Shown here piece after piece: positions 18,079 to 23,673 of a DNA stretch of 49,599 nucleotides. Below the pieces are notes generated by a model, which did no database searches, had not been told where the DNA came from, and saw nothing but the letters and a program-made list of their open reading frames with translations. Every line of letters begins with the position of its first letter. Positions within the stretch are counted from its first letter, which is position 1. The stretch lies in assembly GCA_944348085.1 (NCBI GenBank), contig CALVMU010000009.1, forward strand, positions 1 through 49,599, read 5' to 3'. Made by a program: the position numbers and the translations under genes. This stretch comes from an uncultured Clostridia bacterium. Lineage in GTDB: Bacteria > Bacillota > Clostridia > Christensenellales > UBA1242.

Positions 18079-18783
18079 GTGGAACGAGAAGAAGACCTTC
18101 AGTGCAGAGGGCTGAAAATCATTCAAGATGACAGGCTTTACACTTTCACATCAGACTCAGTTGTGCTTGCAAATTTTGTTAAAATCAAAAAAGGTGAAAA
18201 AGCTGTTGAGATTGGCGCGGGCTCTGGTGTCATCTCAATTTTGTTGTCGGCAAAAATGCCAGTCAGCAAAATTTACGCTTTCGAGCTTCAAAACGAAATG
18301 GCATCTCTTGCCAAACGAAATGTTGCGCTCAACTTTCTTGAAGACAAGATTGAAGTCATAAACGACGACATTGCAAATTTTCAAAACTATGTTGAAAGAG
18401 CGGGCTTTTCGGTTGTGTTTTCAAATCCGCCATATATGAACAGCTCAAACGAAAACGCCAGCGAGGTCAAAGCAATTGCAAGGCATGACAAATTTTTGTC
18501 GTGTGAAAAGCTTTGCAAAATGGGAAGTGCGCTTCTAAAAGAAAAGGGGCGGTTTTATCTTTGCTATCCGCCAGAAAGACTGTGCGAGCTTTTTGTTGAA
18601 ATGAGCAAATGCGGACTGGAGCCAAAGCGAATGTTTTTGACAGAAAACAATAAAAAACAAATCAAACTTTGCTTTATCGAAGCGGTCAAAGGCGCTTCTC
18701 ATGGGCTTAAAATTTTGCCAAATCTCACAGTCAACGACGCTGACGGAAAATATCTTGAGGCCCTTCATACCAAATATTTTTAA
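18079..18783 (+). CDS. tRNA(Val) adenine-N6 methyltransferase, TrmN6/YabB family
   Basis: The 234-residue SAM-dependent methyltransferase has a Rossmann motif I VEIGAGSGVISILL (about 41-54) and the N6-adenine catalytic motif NPPYMNS. Family members methylate A37 of tRNA1(Val). I place the start at GTG 18079, eight bases after AGAGGA and five bases after the ricT stop; the longer frame from ATG 18037 would overlap ricT by 38 bases and has no ribosome site. Third in the holB-ricT operon, as in Bacillus. A terminator follows immediately. Confidence 0.87.
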   Translation: MEREEDLQCRGLKIIQDDRLYTFTSDSVVLANFVKIKKGEKAVEIGAGSGVISILLSAKMPVSKIYAFELQNEMASLAKRNVALNFLEDKIEVINDDIANFQNYVERAGFSVVFSNPPYMNSSNENASEVKAIARHDKFLSCEKLCKMGSALLKEKGRFYLCYPPERLCELFVEMSKCGLEPKRMFLTENNKKQIKLCFIEAVKGASHGLKILPNLTVNDADGKYLEALHTKYF

Positions 18784-18807
18784 TGCCTCTTTCAAGAGGT
18801 GTTTTTT
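18784..18807 (+). terminator. Rho-independent terminator
   Basis: Stem CCTCT/AGAGG (18786-18790, 18795-18799), extended by wobble and AT pairs, with a TTCA loop and six Ts. It closes the holB-ricT-trmN6 operon. Confidence 0.7.
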
Positions 18808-18855
18808 ATAATCAAAAAATTTTGTAAAATTATGTAAAAATCTTTAAAAAGTGTT

Positions 18856-18883
18856 TTGAAATAATTTACCTTTGTGTTACAAT
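18856..18883 (+). promoter_or_regulatory. Promoter of the Spo0A-like gene
   Basis: A -35 TTGAAA (18856-18861), a 16-base spacer ending TG-T and a -10 TACAAT (18878-18883). The ribosome site GAGGAG follows at 18899-18904. No clear Spo0A box (TTTGTCRAA) is seen here. Confidence 0.6.
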
Positions 18884-18912
18884 ATATCCTGTCACAACGA
18901 GGAGAATGGGAA

Positions 18913-19296
18913 ATGGAAGAAAATGAAATTGAAGACTATGAATATTTGACTAAAATTTTAATCAACATGGGCATCACGCCAGATAAACTTGGATTTGAAT
19001 ATCTTAGATATGCAATCACGCTTGTTGCAAATGATTCAAGCTATCTTCAGGCTATCACCAAAAGACTTTATCCAGACATTGCAAAGCATTTTGGCGTGAA
19101 AAGTCGCGACATTGAAAGGTGCATAAGGTTTGCCATCGGTCAGTCATATAACTGTGGAGGTCTGCTTGAAATAAACAATCTTTATGGCACTGTTGTTTAT
19201 AAAAACGATTATAAGCCAACAAATGGCGAACTTATTGGCATTCTTGCCGACAAGTTTGTGATGCACTCAAAGCGCAAGAAGGTTGGGCTTGGTTAA
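18913..19296 (+). CDS. Orphan Spo0A-type DNA-binding domain protein
   Basis: The 127-residue product covers only the C-terminal effector domain of Spo0A. Matching segments are the opening L-I-N-M-G-I-T-P helix, ITKRLYPDIAKHFGV, the recognition helix SRDIERCIRFAIGQSY and the closing KPTNGELIGILADKF. The normal Spo0A N-terminal phospho-receiver domain (about 120 residues with the phosphorylated Asp) is absent, and no receiver reading frame lies upstream. The start is ATG 18913, eight bases after GAGGAG; an earlier in-frame ATG at 18874 falls in the -10 region. It is monocistronic with its own promoter. It may be a constitutive or competing regulator of Spo0A targets; no full Spo0A gene lies in this window. 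Confidence 0.85.
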   Translation: MEENEIEDYEYLTKILINMGITPDKLGFEYLRYAITLVANDSSYLQAITKRLYPDIAKHFGVKSRDIERCIRFAIGQSYNCGGLLEINNLYGTVVYKNDYKPTNGELIGILADKFVMHSKRKKVGLG

Positions 19297-19440
19297 AAAA
19301 CATTCAAAATAAACAGAGCTTGAAAAATTGATAAATCTGATTAAATAACACAATTTTCTTGCAAAAAGTTTCTCTAAAGAAACAAAAGAAAAAACTAATT
19401 TAAAAAATCGAAAAAACACAAAAAATCTTTCTTTATTCCT

Positions 19441-19468
19441 TTGTTTTTTCAATCGTTTGTGATAGACT
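19441..19468 (+). promoter_or_regulatory. Promoter of the Pro/Glu-repeat lipoprotein
   Basis: -35 TTGTTT (19441-19446), 16-base spacer ending TG-A, and -10 TAGACT (19463-19468). An AAAGGAG ribosome site follows at about 19484-19490. Confidence 0.45.
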
Positions 19469-19499
19469 ATTCTTGCGTTACACAAAGGAGAAAAAATAT

Positions 19500-20240
19500 A
19501 TGAAAAGGCTATGGAAAAAGTTTTTGTGCTTTTTGATTTTGCCAATCGCTTTGATAGCTGTTGGATGCACAAATTCAGCAAGCAATGACGATGGAAATTC
19601 TACTCAAATTGAAAATGAAGTAAAGCCAGGTGATGGCCAAGAAGACCCGCCAATTGATATGCCAGATAATGATTCAACTGAAGAGTTGCCAACTGAGCCA
19701 GAAACTCCAGCCGAACCAGAAGAGCCAACCGAGCCAGAGACTCCAGCTGAGCCAGAAGAGCCAACTGAGCCAGAGACTCCAACTGAGCCAGAGACTCCAA
19801 CTGAGCCAGAAGAGCCAACTGATGAACCAACCGAGCCAGAGATAACTCAATATACAATAACTTTTGAGATTGTTACAGCCTTTGAAGATTTTATCACCAA
19901 AGAGTGTTTTGATTGTCCTATGGAACTGACAAAGTTGCATCCAGAATTTGAAATAGAAAGCAATGAAGGAATGGTGCAATATATTTCAAAAGATTTTGGA
20001 ATGACACAATATGCAATACACTTTAAAAACAAAGATGGCAAAGCGATTGTGACAACCGAGAAAGACGGCAAACAATATCTTGAGTTTGATTTTTATCACA
20101 CCGCAATGAACGATGTATATTTTTCAATCAATGGCGAGGAGTATCGAGTGGAAAACAGTGGAGGAATGGTATTCAAGCAGACATTCAGGATTGAAATATC
20201 AGAAAACTCAACATTTTCACTGGACCTAGACAGAATGTAA
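19500..20240 (+). CDS. Lipoprotein with Pro/Glu/Thr repeat stalk, unknown function
   Basis: The 246-residue product has a lipoprotein signal (1-23, I-A-V-G-C, Cys23 lipidated), a short low-complexity spacer, a roughly 50-residue TEPETP/AEPEEP repeat stalk (about 66-115), and a C-terminal domain of about 125 residues containing two Cys and several beta-like strands. The stalk would span the cell wall and present the C-terminal domain outside. I chose ATG 19500 because an AAAGGAG site sits just upstream; the longer frame from 19473 starts within that leader. It has its own promoter and a strong terminator. The terminal domain is not recognised. Confidence 0.8.
   Translation: MKRLWKKFLCFLILPIALIAVGCTNSASNDDGNSTQIENEVKPGDGQEDPPIDMPDNDSTEELPTEPETPAEPEEPTEPETPAEPEEPTEPETPTEPETPTEPEEPTDEPTEPEITQYTITFEIVTAFEDFITKECFDCPMELTKLHPEFEIESNEGMVQYISKDFGMTQYAIHFKNKDGKAIVTTEKDGKQYLEFDFYHTAMNDVYFSINGEEYRVENSGGMVFKQTFRIEISENSTFSLDLDRM
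19696..19845 (+). repeat. In-frame tandem repeats encoding the TEPETP stalk
   Basis: About ten near-identical 15-base units (GAGCCAGAGACTCCA and variants with GAAGAG) lie in tandem. Differences are mostly single bases. Copy number is likely to vary by slippage while keeping the frame. Confidence 0.85.
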
Positions 20241-20273
20241 AAAATCGAAACCATCAACAATTTCGATTTTAAC

Positions 20274-20307
20274 AAAAAACACATACTTTGAGTGTATGTG
20301 TTTTTTT
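20274..20307 (+). terminator. Rho-independent terminator
   Basis: Stem AAAAAACACATAC / GTATGTGTTTTTT with a 7-base loop and a long U tract closes the lipoprotein gene. A second inverted repeat (AAAATCGAAA / TTTCGATTTT, about 20241-20270) precedes it. It could work in both directions. Confidence 0.85.
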
Positions 20308-20314
20308 ATTAAGC

Positions 20315-20762
20315 TTAGTCTTTTGCTTGTTCGTCTAAAGGAGCGTAAGTTTTTTTCAAATGCAGCATTTTGGATTGCATAAACTTTGTCTAATTCTAAA
20401 ATGTTTAAAACAGCTCCCTTCAACAGCATACATTTCTTCTCCCCAAGGTGCTACAAAAACGATGCTTTTTACAACTGGAATATATTGAATTGGTTCAGCT
20501 ATTGGCTGATAAACTCCAGGCGTTTCAGTTTCTTTATACTTAGCGGCAAATTTATCAGGCTTGACAATATATTCTTCACCATCTGGATTTTTAACAATCA
20601 TGCTGCCTTCAACTTTAACTTTGCTTTTTGTTTCACTGGTAACATAAACTTTGCCATCTTTCATAACTCTTGGTCTGGTGTCAATTTCTTCTCCAATTTT
20701 TCCAGGTCTAGCAGAAATCAACGCGGCCTTTTTGGCACTTTCAACTTGAATGCCGTACTCAT
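20315..20762 (-). pseudogene. Frameshifted gene, phage-like small protein family
   Basis: Read on the minus strand, one protein of about 149 residues can be rebuilt only by changing frame three times. Frame 1 starts at ATG 20762 (MSTAFK) after GAGGAG (20767-20772). One base is missing near 20745, after which VESAKKAALISARPG and the bulk of the protein follow. One extra G in GGG (20416-20418) shifts to GAVLNILELDKVYAIQNAAF. One extra A in a run of seven (20350-20356) shifts to EKTYAPLDEQAKD and a stop at 20315. Two parts share a G-E-E-x-Y ... F-x-x-x-Y pattern, suggesting an internal repeat. The longest intact frame (20356-20826) starts at GTG without a ribosome site. A real pseudogene or sequence errors at homopolymers; function unknown. 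Confidence 0.65.
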
Positions 20763-20855
20763 CATTCTCCTCATAAAAACTTACTTGGCGGACAAACCGA
20801 CAACCAATCCTAACACAAAAATCCACATTGGTGCTGGGTGGATTAGGATAAAAAT

Positions 20856-21470
20856 CTATCTAAAATAAATATTGTTAAGATTCTTACTTTTTTCGATGTT
20901 TCCTCCCTGATTATGTAATGATTTATGTTTAAATTCTTTAATTAGGTTTTTAAATTTTTTAAATCTCATACCAGTATAAAATTTGTATATTTTACCATTT
21001 ATAATTACAAAAATATAAACCTTATTATTTCTTTGAATTTCAGAAAAATCGTAATCTGCTGGCCATAGCCCTAATTGTAATATATCTCCCTCCTGAACAT
21101 ATGTTGGGAGTATTAGTTGTTCTGTTGTTATGTGTGTATTTGAATTTCCACGATGTTCAATAATTGTATTATCTAGTTTTTTCATTCCTTGGATATAATT
21201 GACGAAATAAAATTTTCTATCAATATAGTATCCAACACAAGCGCAAGTAAATTTTGTGTGCCCATTGTTTAGAATATTAATTTGTTGATACTGATGTTCA
21301 ATAAAAGCATTTATTTTTATTTTTTTGTCAATTATCTTAAACTTTAAAGTTTTTGATTTTTGTGCTAAATAAAGTGATACACAAATTGCCAAAAAAGTTA
21401 GAAAAGCAGCGATAGAACTGATTAGCTCAGACATTCCAAAAGACCAATTACTATTTAATAATAAACTCAT
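20856..21470 (-). CDS. Membrane-anchored protein of unknown function
   Basis: The 204-residue product has one N-terminal membrane span (about 17-39) and a basic, beta-rich soluble part with many aromatic residues; no motif is recognised. The start ATG at 21470 has AGGAGA upstream and a strong promoter. Codon use is more AT-rich than in the housekeeping genes nearby and the product is Lys/Ile/Asn-rich. Together with the adjoining frameshifted gene this suggests a decaying accessory segment between the Spo0A-like gene and tyrS. No terminator was seen downstream. Confidence 0.7.
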   Translation of the reverse strand: MSLLLNSNWSFGMSELISSIAAFLTFLAICVSLYLAQKSKTLKFKIIDKKIKINAFIEHQYQQINILNNGHTKFTCACVGYYIDRKFYFVNYIQGMKKLDNTIIEHRGNSNTHITTEQLILPTYVQEGDILQLGLWPADYDFSEIQRNNKVYIFVIINGKIYKFYTGMRFKKFKNLIKEFKHKSLHNQGGNIEKSKNLNNIYFR

Positions 21471-21487
21471 ATAATTCTCCTAGTCAT

Positions 21488-21516
21488 ATTATAACATAAA
21501 AAGAAGGATTTTTCAA
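21488..21516 (-). promoter_or_regulatory. Promoter TTGAAA-17-TATAAT overlapping a terminator
   Basis: On the minus strand the -35 TTGAAA (21511-21516) lies in the loop and arm of the upstream terminator hairpin. A 17-base spacer ending TG-T leads to the perfect -10 TATAAT (21488-21493). It drives the 204-residue membrane protein gene. Confidence 0.8.
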
Positions 21517-21524
21517 TCCTTCTT
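21497..21524 (-). terminator. Rho-independent terminator downstream of tyrS
   Basis: A perfect 10-bp stem AAGAAGGATT / AATCCTTCTT with a 4-base loop is followed on the minus strand by a U-rich run. It ends the tyrS transcript. Confidence 0.75.
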
Positions 21525-21530
21525 GGTGTC

Positions 21531-21692
21531 TTATTGATTGTTTTGCAAATTAGTATAAACTACATTTGCGGGTATAGTTGAAAAGTTGCTGTTTATTTGG
21601 GTAAAAGTTTTTAAATCGTGAGCAAGAAGAAAGGATATCTTTTCAAGTTGCTTTGGATTTATGTTTACTTTACCTTGCTTTAATGTTGGCAT
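21531..21692 (-). CDS. Possible 53-residue protein downstream of tyrS
   Basis: An ATG-to-TAA frame of 53 codons starts 51 bases after tyrS on the same strand and ends seven bases before the terminator. It begins MPTLKQGKVNINPKQLEKI and is polar and amphipathic, with no membrane span or known motif. There is no Shine-Dalgarno before the ATG and the frame is closed by a stop shortly upstream. It is either a weakly translated tail of the tyrS mRNA or the remnant of a longer gene. Confidence 0.3.
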   Translation of the reverse strand: MPTLKQGKVNINPKQLEKISFLLAHDLKTFTQINSNFSTIPANVVYTNLQNNQ

Positions 21693-21743
21693 TAAATTTG
21701 TTTTTTATTGCAAGAACAACATAAGAATATCAAAATTAAACTA

Positions 21744-22988
21744 TTAATTAGAATAGTTAGAAATTTTTACTTTTAAAAAGGTTTTCTTACCTTTTTTGAC
21801 AATTATTTCTTTTTTTGTTAGGTTAATGTTCTCATTTATGCTCTGAACTTTTTTGTCATCAATCATAATTCCATTTTGCTCAATAAGACGTCTTATCTCG
21901 GATTTTGAATTGAATATTGAAAGTCGTGAGAGAAAATCAATAACATTTATAACCCCAGATAGATTAACTTCTTCGGTTGGCATGTTTTCATCGGCTTTGC
22001 CATTTGAAAAAAGTTCTTCGCTTGTTTTTCTTGCTTTTTCAGCTTCAACCTCGCCGTGAACAAGTTTTGTCACTTCAAACGCCATAAGTTTTTTGGCTTT
22101 CACAATATCTTCTTTACACATTCTTTGAATTTCTTTGACATCAATCTTTGTGAAAAATCTTAAAAGTCTTTCAACATCGGCATCAAGACAATTTACAAAA
22201 TGTTGGAAGAAATCAAACACTGATGTTTTGCTTCTTGACACCCATAAGGTTCCTTTTTCTGTTTTGCCCATTTTTATTCCTTCTGCATTTGTGAGAAGTG
22301 GACAAGTTAAACCCATCATAAGAGGTCTTTCAGTTCCGTCTTTAAAATTCATTTTTCGGCTAAGTTCTGTTCCTGCAACGATGTTTCCCCATTGGTCAGA
22401 GCCACCAATTTGTAGAACACAGCCGAATTTGTCATTAAGATGAACAAAATCAAAGGCCTGCATAAGCATATATCCCATTTCCATAAAGGTCAATCCACCT
22501 TGTTTTAATCTATTTTTGTACAGGTCTTTTTTAAGCATTTCGCTGACATTAAAGTTAACACCAACATCACGAAGAAAGTCGATGTAAGTTATGGTCTTTA
22601 GCCAATCGGCATTATCAACTATAATTGCAGGGTTTTCACCGTCAAGCACGATGAACCTTTCAAGAAGTCCTTTAATTTCTTTTGCATTGCGAGAGACTTC
22701 TTCTTTTGAAAGCATTTTTCTCATATCGGTTTTGTTACTCGGGTCGCCAATAAGAGCTGTTGCTCCGCCAATAAGAACAATACATTTATGTCCACAATCT
22801 TGTAATATTCTTGCCATTTGGAGCCCAAAAAAATGACCAATGTGTAGGTCATCGGCTGTCGGGTCGATGCCGATGTAAAAGGTTATAGGACCTTCACTTA
22901 AAATTCTTTTTGTTTCTTCCAAGTTTGTTGCTTGAAAAACAAATCCTCTATTTTCGAGCTGCTCAAAAGCATTATTTTTAAATTTCAT
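21744..22988 (-). CDS. tyrS: Tyrosyl-tRNA synthetase
   Basis: This 414-residue class Ic synthetase charges tRNA-Tyr with tyrosine. The HIGH motif appears as DPTADDLHIGHFFGLQM, the KMSKS loop as KMGKTEKGTLW, and the C-terminus carries an S4-type RNA-binding domain (about 345-410). Length is normal for bacterial TyrS. The start ATG 22988 has AAGGAG (22995-23000) at good spacing. Upstream on the minus strand lies an unusual regulatory leader with a Tyr-codon-rich peptide and two terminators; a tRNA-Ser gene lies further upstream in the same direction. This is the regulated gene of that leader. Confidence 0.97.
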   Translation of the reverse strand: MKFKNNAFEQLENRGFVFQATNLEETKRILSEGPITFYIGIDPTADDLHIGHFFGLQMARILQDCGHKCIVLIGGATALIGDPSNKTDMRKMLSKEEVSRNAKEIKGLLERFIVLDGENPAIIVDNADWLKTITYIDFLRDVGVNFNVSEMLKKDLYKNRLKQGGLTFMEMGYMLMQAFDFVHLNDKFGCVLQIGGSDQWGNIVAGTELSRKMNFKDGTERPLMMGLTCPLLTNAEGIKMGKTEKGTLWVSRSKTSVFDFFQHFVNCLDADVERLLRFFTKIDVKEIQRMCKEDIVKAKKLMAFEVTKLVHGEVEAEKARKTSEELFSNGKADENMPTEEVNLSGVINVIDFLSRLSIFNSKSEIRRLIEQNGIMIDDKKVQSINENINLTKKEIIVKKGKKTFLKVKISNYSN

Positions 22989-23007
22989 AATTAACTCCTT
23001 TTTATTT

Positions 23008-23079
23008 TCAAATTTTTATTAAAATTAAAATTGTTTTCACGCCCAAACGGGCGTATGCTCTAAAAATAAATCTTTTCAT
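23008..23079 (-). CDS. Second small leader ORF before tyrS (23 residues)
   Basis: A 24-codon frame with ATG at 23079, six bases after AAGGAG, encodes MKRFIFRAYARLGVKTILIL plus three residues and ends at TGA, eight bases before the tyrS ribosome site. It lies after both leader terminators, so it is read only when they are passed. Its coding sequence contains a GC-rich hairpin (ACGCCC/GGGCGT, 23039-23054). It may couple translation to tyrS. Expression is unproven. Confidence 0.4.
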   Translation of the reverse strand: MKRFIFRAYARLGVKTILILIKI

Positions 23080-23091
23080 AAAAACTCCTTA

Positions 23092-23129
23092 TAATAAAAA
23101 ATCTGCCATAAGTTTTCACTCGTGGCAGA
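23092..23129 (-). terminator. tyrS leader terminator 2 (strands 4:5)
   Basis: On the minus strand TCTGCCA (strand 4 side, 23123-23129) pairs with TGGCAGA (strand 5, 23102-23108), with an inner AGT/ACT extension, followed by TTTTTTATTAT. Strand 4 (CTGCCAC, 23122-23128) is also fully complementary to the end of strand 3 of terminator 1. Confidence 0.8.
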
Positions 23130-23132
23130 CTT

Positions 23133-23172
23133 AAAATAAAAACTGCCACATAGCGATTTTGCTATATGACAG
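23133..23172 (-). terminator. tyrS leader terminator 1 (strands 2:3)
   Basis: On the minus strand CTGTCATATAGC (23172-23161) pairs with GCTATGTGGCAG (23154-23143) over 12 bp including two G-U pairs, with a 6-base loop and the U-rich tail TTTTTATTTT. Its 5' arm is the target of the antiterminator strand. Confidence 0.85.
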
Positions 23173-23224
23173 ATGTTTTTAGATTTAATTATTTGCGCCC
23201 ACAAAAACTCCTACATATAGCATT

Positions 23225-23272
23225 CTATTTGTAGTAGTAATAATATGAGTTGTTTGCAAATAATTTTTTCAT
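23225..23272 (-). CDS. tyrS leader peptide with five consecutive tyrosines
   Basis: A 16-codon frame encodes MKKLFANNSYYYYYK and stops at TAG. It has an AAGGAT ribosome site (23277-23282) and lies just downstream of a plausible promoter. Five Tyr codons in a row (TAT TAT TAC TAC TAC, 23245-23231), a very rare composition, sit directly ahead of tyrS. This is the expected sensor of charged tRNA-Tyr, by analogy with the Phe-rich PheM leader of E. coli pheST. Confidence 0.85.
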   Translation of the reverse strand: MKKLFANNSYYYYYK

Positions 23273-23306
23273 TTTTATCCTTATGTAAATATTTCTTTTA
23301 TTATAT

Positions 23307-23334
23307 ATATTACGTTTATAATGTAACGATGCAA
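23307..23334 (-). promoter_or_regulatory. Probable promoter of the tyrS leader
   Basis: -35 TTGCAT (23329-23334), 16-base spacer and -10 TAATAT (23307-23312) on the minus strand, giving a start about 25 bases before the leader-peptide ATG. Read-through from the tRNA-Ser promoter is also possible because no terminator separates them. Confidence 0.5.
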
Positions 23335-23344
23335 TATATAAAAT

Positions 23345-23432
23345 TGGCGGAGAGATAGGGATTCGAACCCCAGGATGCTTTCACATCAACGGTTTTCAAG
23401 ACCGCCGCTTTCGACCGCTCAGCCATCTCTCC
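23345..23432 (-). tRNA. tRNA-Ser (anticodon UGA)
   Basis: The 88-base minus-strand gene folds into a class II cloverleaf: acceptor GGAGAGA/TCTCTCC, anticodon loop CTTGAAA with anticodon TGA, a long variable arm as expected for serine, T-loop GGTTCGAATCC, discriminator G and an encoded CCA. It reads UCA and related Ser codons. It lies just upstream of the tyrS leader in the same direction. Confidence 0.95.
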
Positions 23433-23469
23433 ATAAATTTTTTTGTGCTCTTTTTTGAAGAACACTCTC

Positions 23470-23498
23470 ATTATACACATTTTATCTCTTTTTATCAA
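23470..23498 (-). promoter_or_regulatory. tRNA-Ser promoter TTGATA-17-TATAAT
   Basis: On the minus strand the -35 TTGATA (23493-23498), exactly 17 bases of spacer and a perfect -10 TATAAT (23470-23475) lie about 38 bases before the tRNA 5' end. Confidence 0.85.
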
Positions 23499-23643
23499 GT
23501 CTTTTGCCAAAAATTTTTAAAAAATTTTCAAACATTCTTTTTGGCGCCTTTTCTTTTTGAAAAAACAGGTTTTTGTTTAGCGCGATTTCGGCAAAAACGC
23601 ACATATTTCGACAATAATCAGCGTGCGAAAGTTGGCGAAGAGG

Positions 23644-23652
23644 TGTTAAAAT
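23644..23652 (+). promoter_or_regulatory. Extended -10 promoter element
   Basis: TG-T-TAAAAT (23644-23652), with only a weak -35, lies 21 bases before the ATG of the next gene. A purine-rich stretch with AAAGG follows as a weak ribosome site. Confidence 0.5.
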
Positions 23653-23673
23653 TGGGAAAAGGAAAAAGAAAAT

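Larger units (their letters stand above)
23102..23272 (-). promoter_or_regulatory. tyrS attenuator: Tyr leader peptide with five-strand RNA switch
   Basis: In minus-strand order: a leader peptide with five Tyr codons (23272-23225); strand 1 TGCTATATG (23222-23214); strand 2 CATATAGCA (23168-23160), inside the 5' arm of terminator 1; strand 3 GCTATGTGGCAG (23154-23143); strand 4 CTGCCAC (23128-23122); strand 5 TGGCAGA (23108-23102). Strands 1:2 pair perfectly (9 bp) and 3:4 pair perfectly (7 bp), competing with terminators 2:3 and 4:5. A ribosome finishing at the stop codon, three bases before strand 1, would cover it and allow both terminators. A ribosome stalled on the first Tyr codons would leave strand 1 free, so 1:2 and then 3:4 form and tyrS is read. 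No T-box consensus is visible. Confidence 0.8.

Noticed and set aside
19696-19845. CRISPR-like array
   Set aside because: The repeats are short, contiguous, in frame and without spacers; no cas genes are near.
19630-19979. Leu/Gln/Trp-rich frames opposite or beside the lipoprotein repeat
   Set aside because: They are shadows of the 15-base repeat in other frames.
20356-20826. 156-residue intact frame as the true gene
   Set aside because: It starts at GTG without a ribosome site and its C-terminus changes to a Cys-rich tail after an extra G, whereas the neighbouring frames continue the protein sensibly.
20781-20828. 15-residue membrane peptide MWIFVLGLVVGLSAK on the minus strand
   Set aside because: It has no ribosome site and lies in frame just before the broken gene; it may be a real small peptide of the accessory segment but the support is too thin.
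23080-23300. T-box riboswitch ahead of tyrS
   Set aside because: The T-box core (AGGGUGGNACCGCG-like) and a Stem I with a Tyr specifier bulge are not visible; the Tyr-rich frame and 1:2/2:3 pairings explain the leader better.
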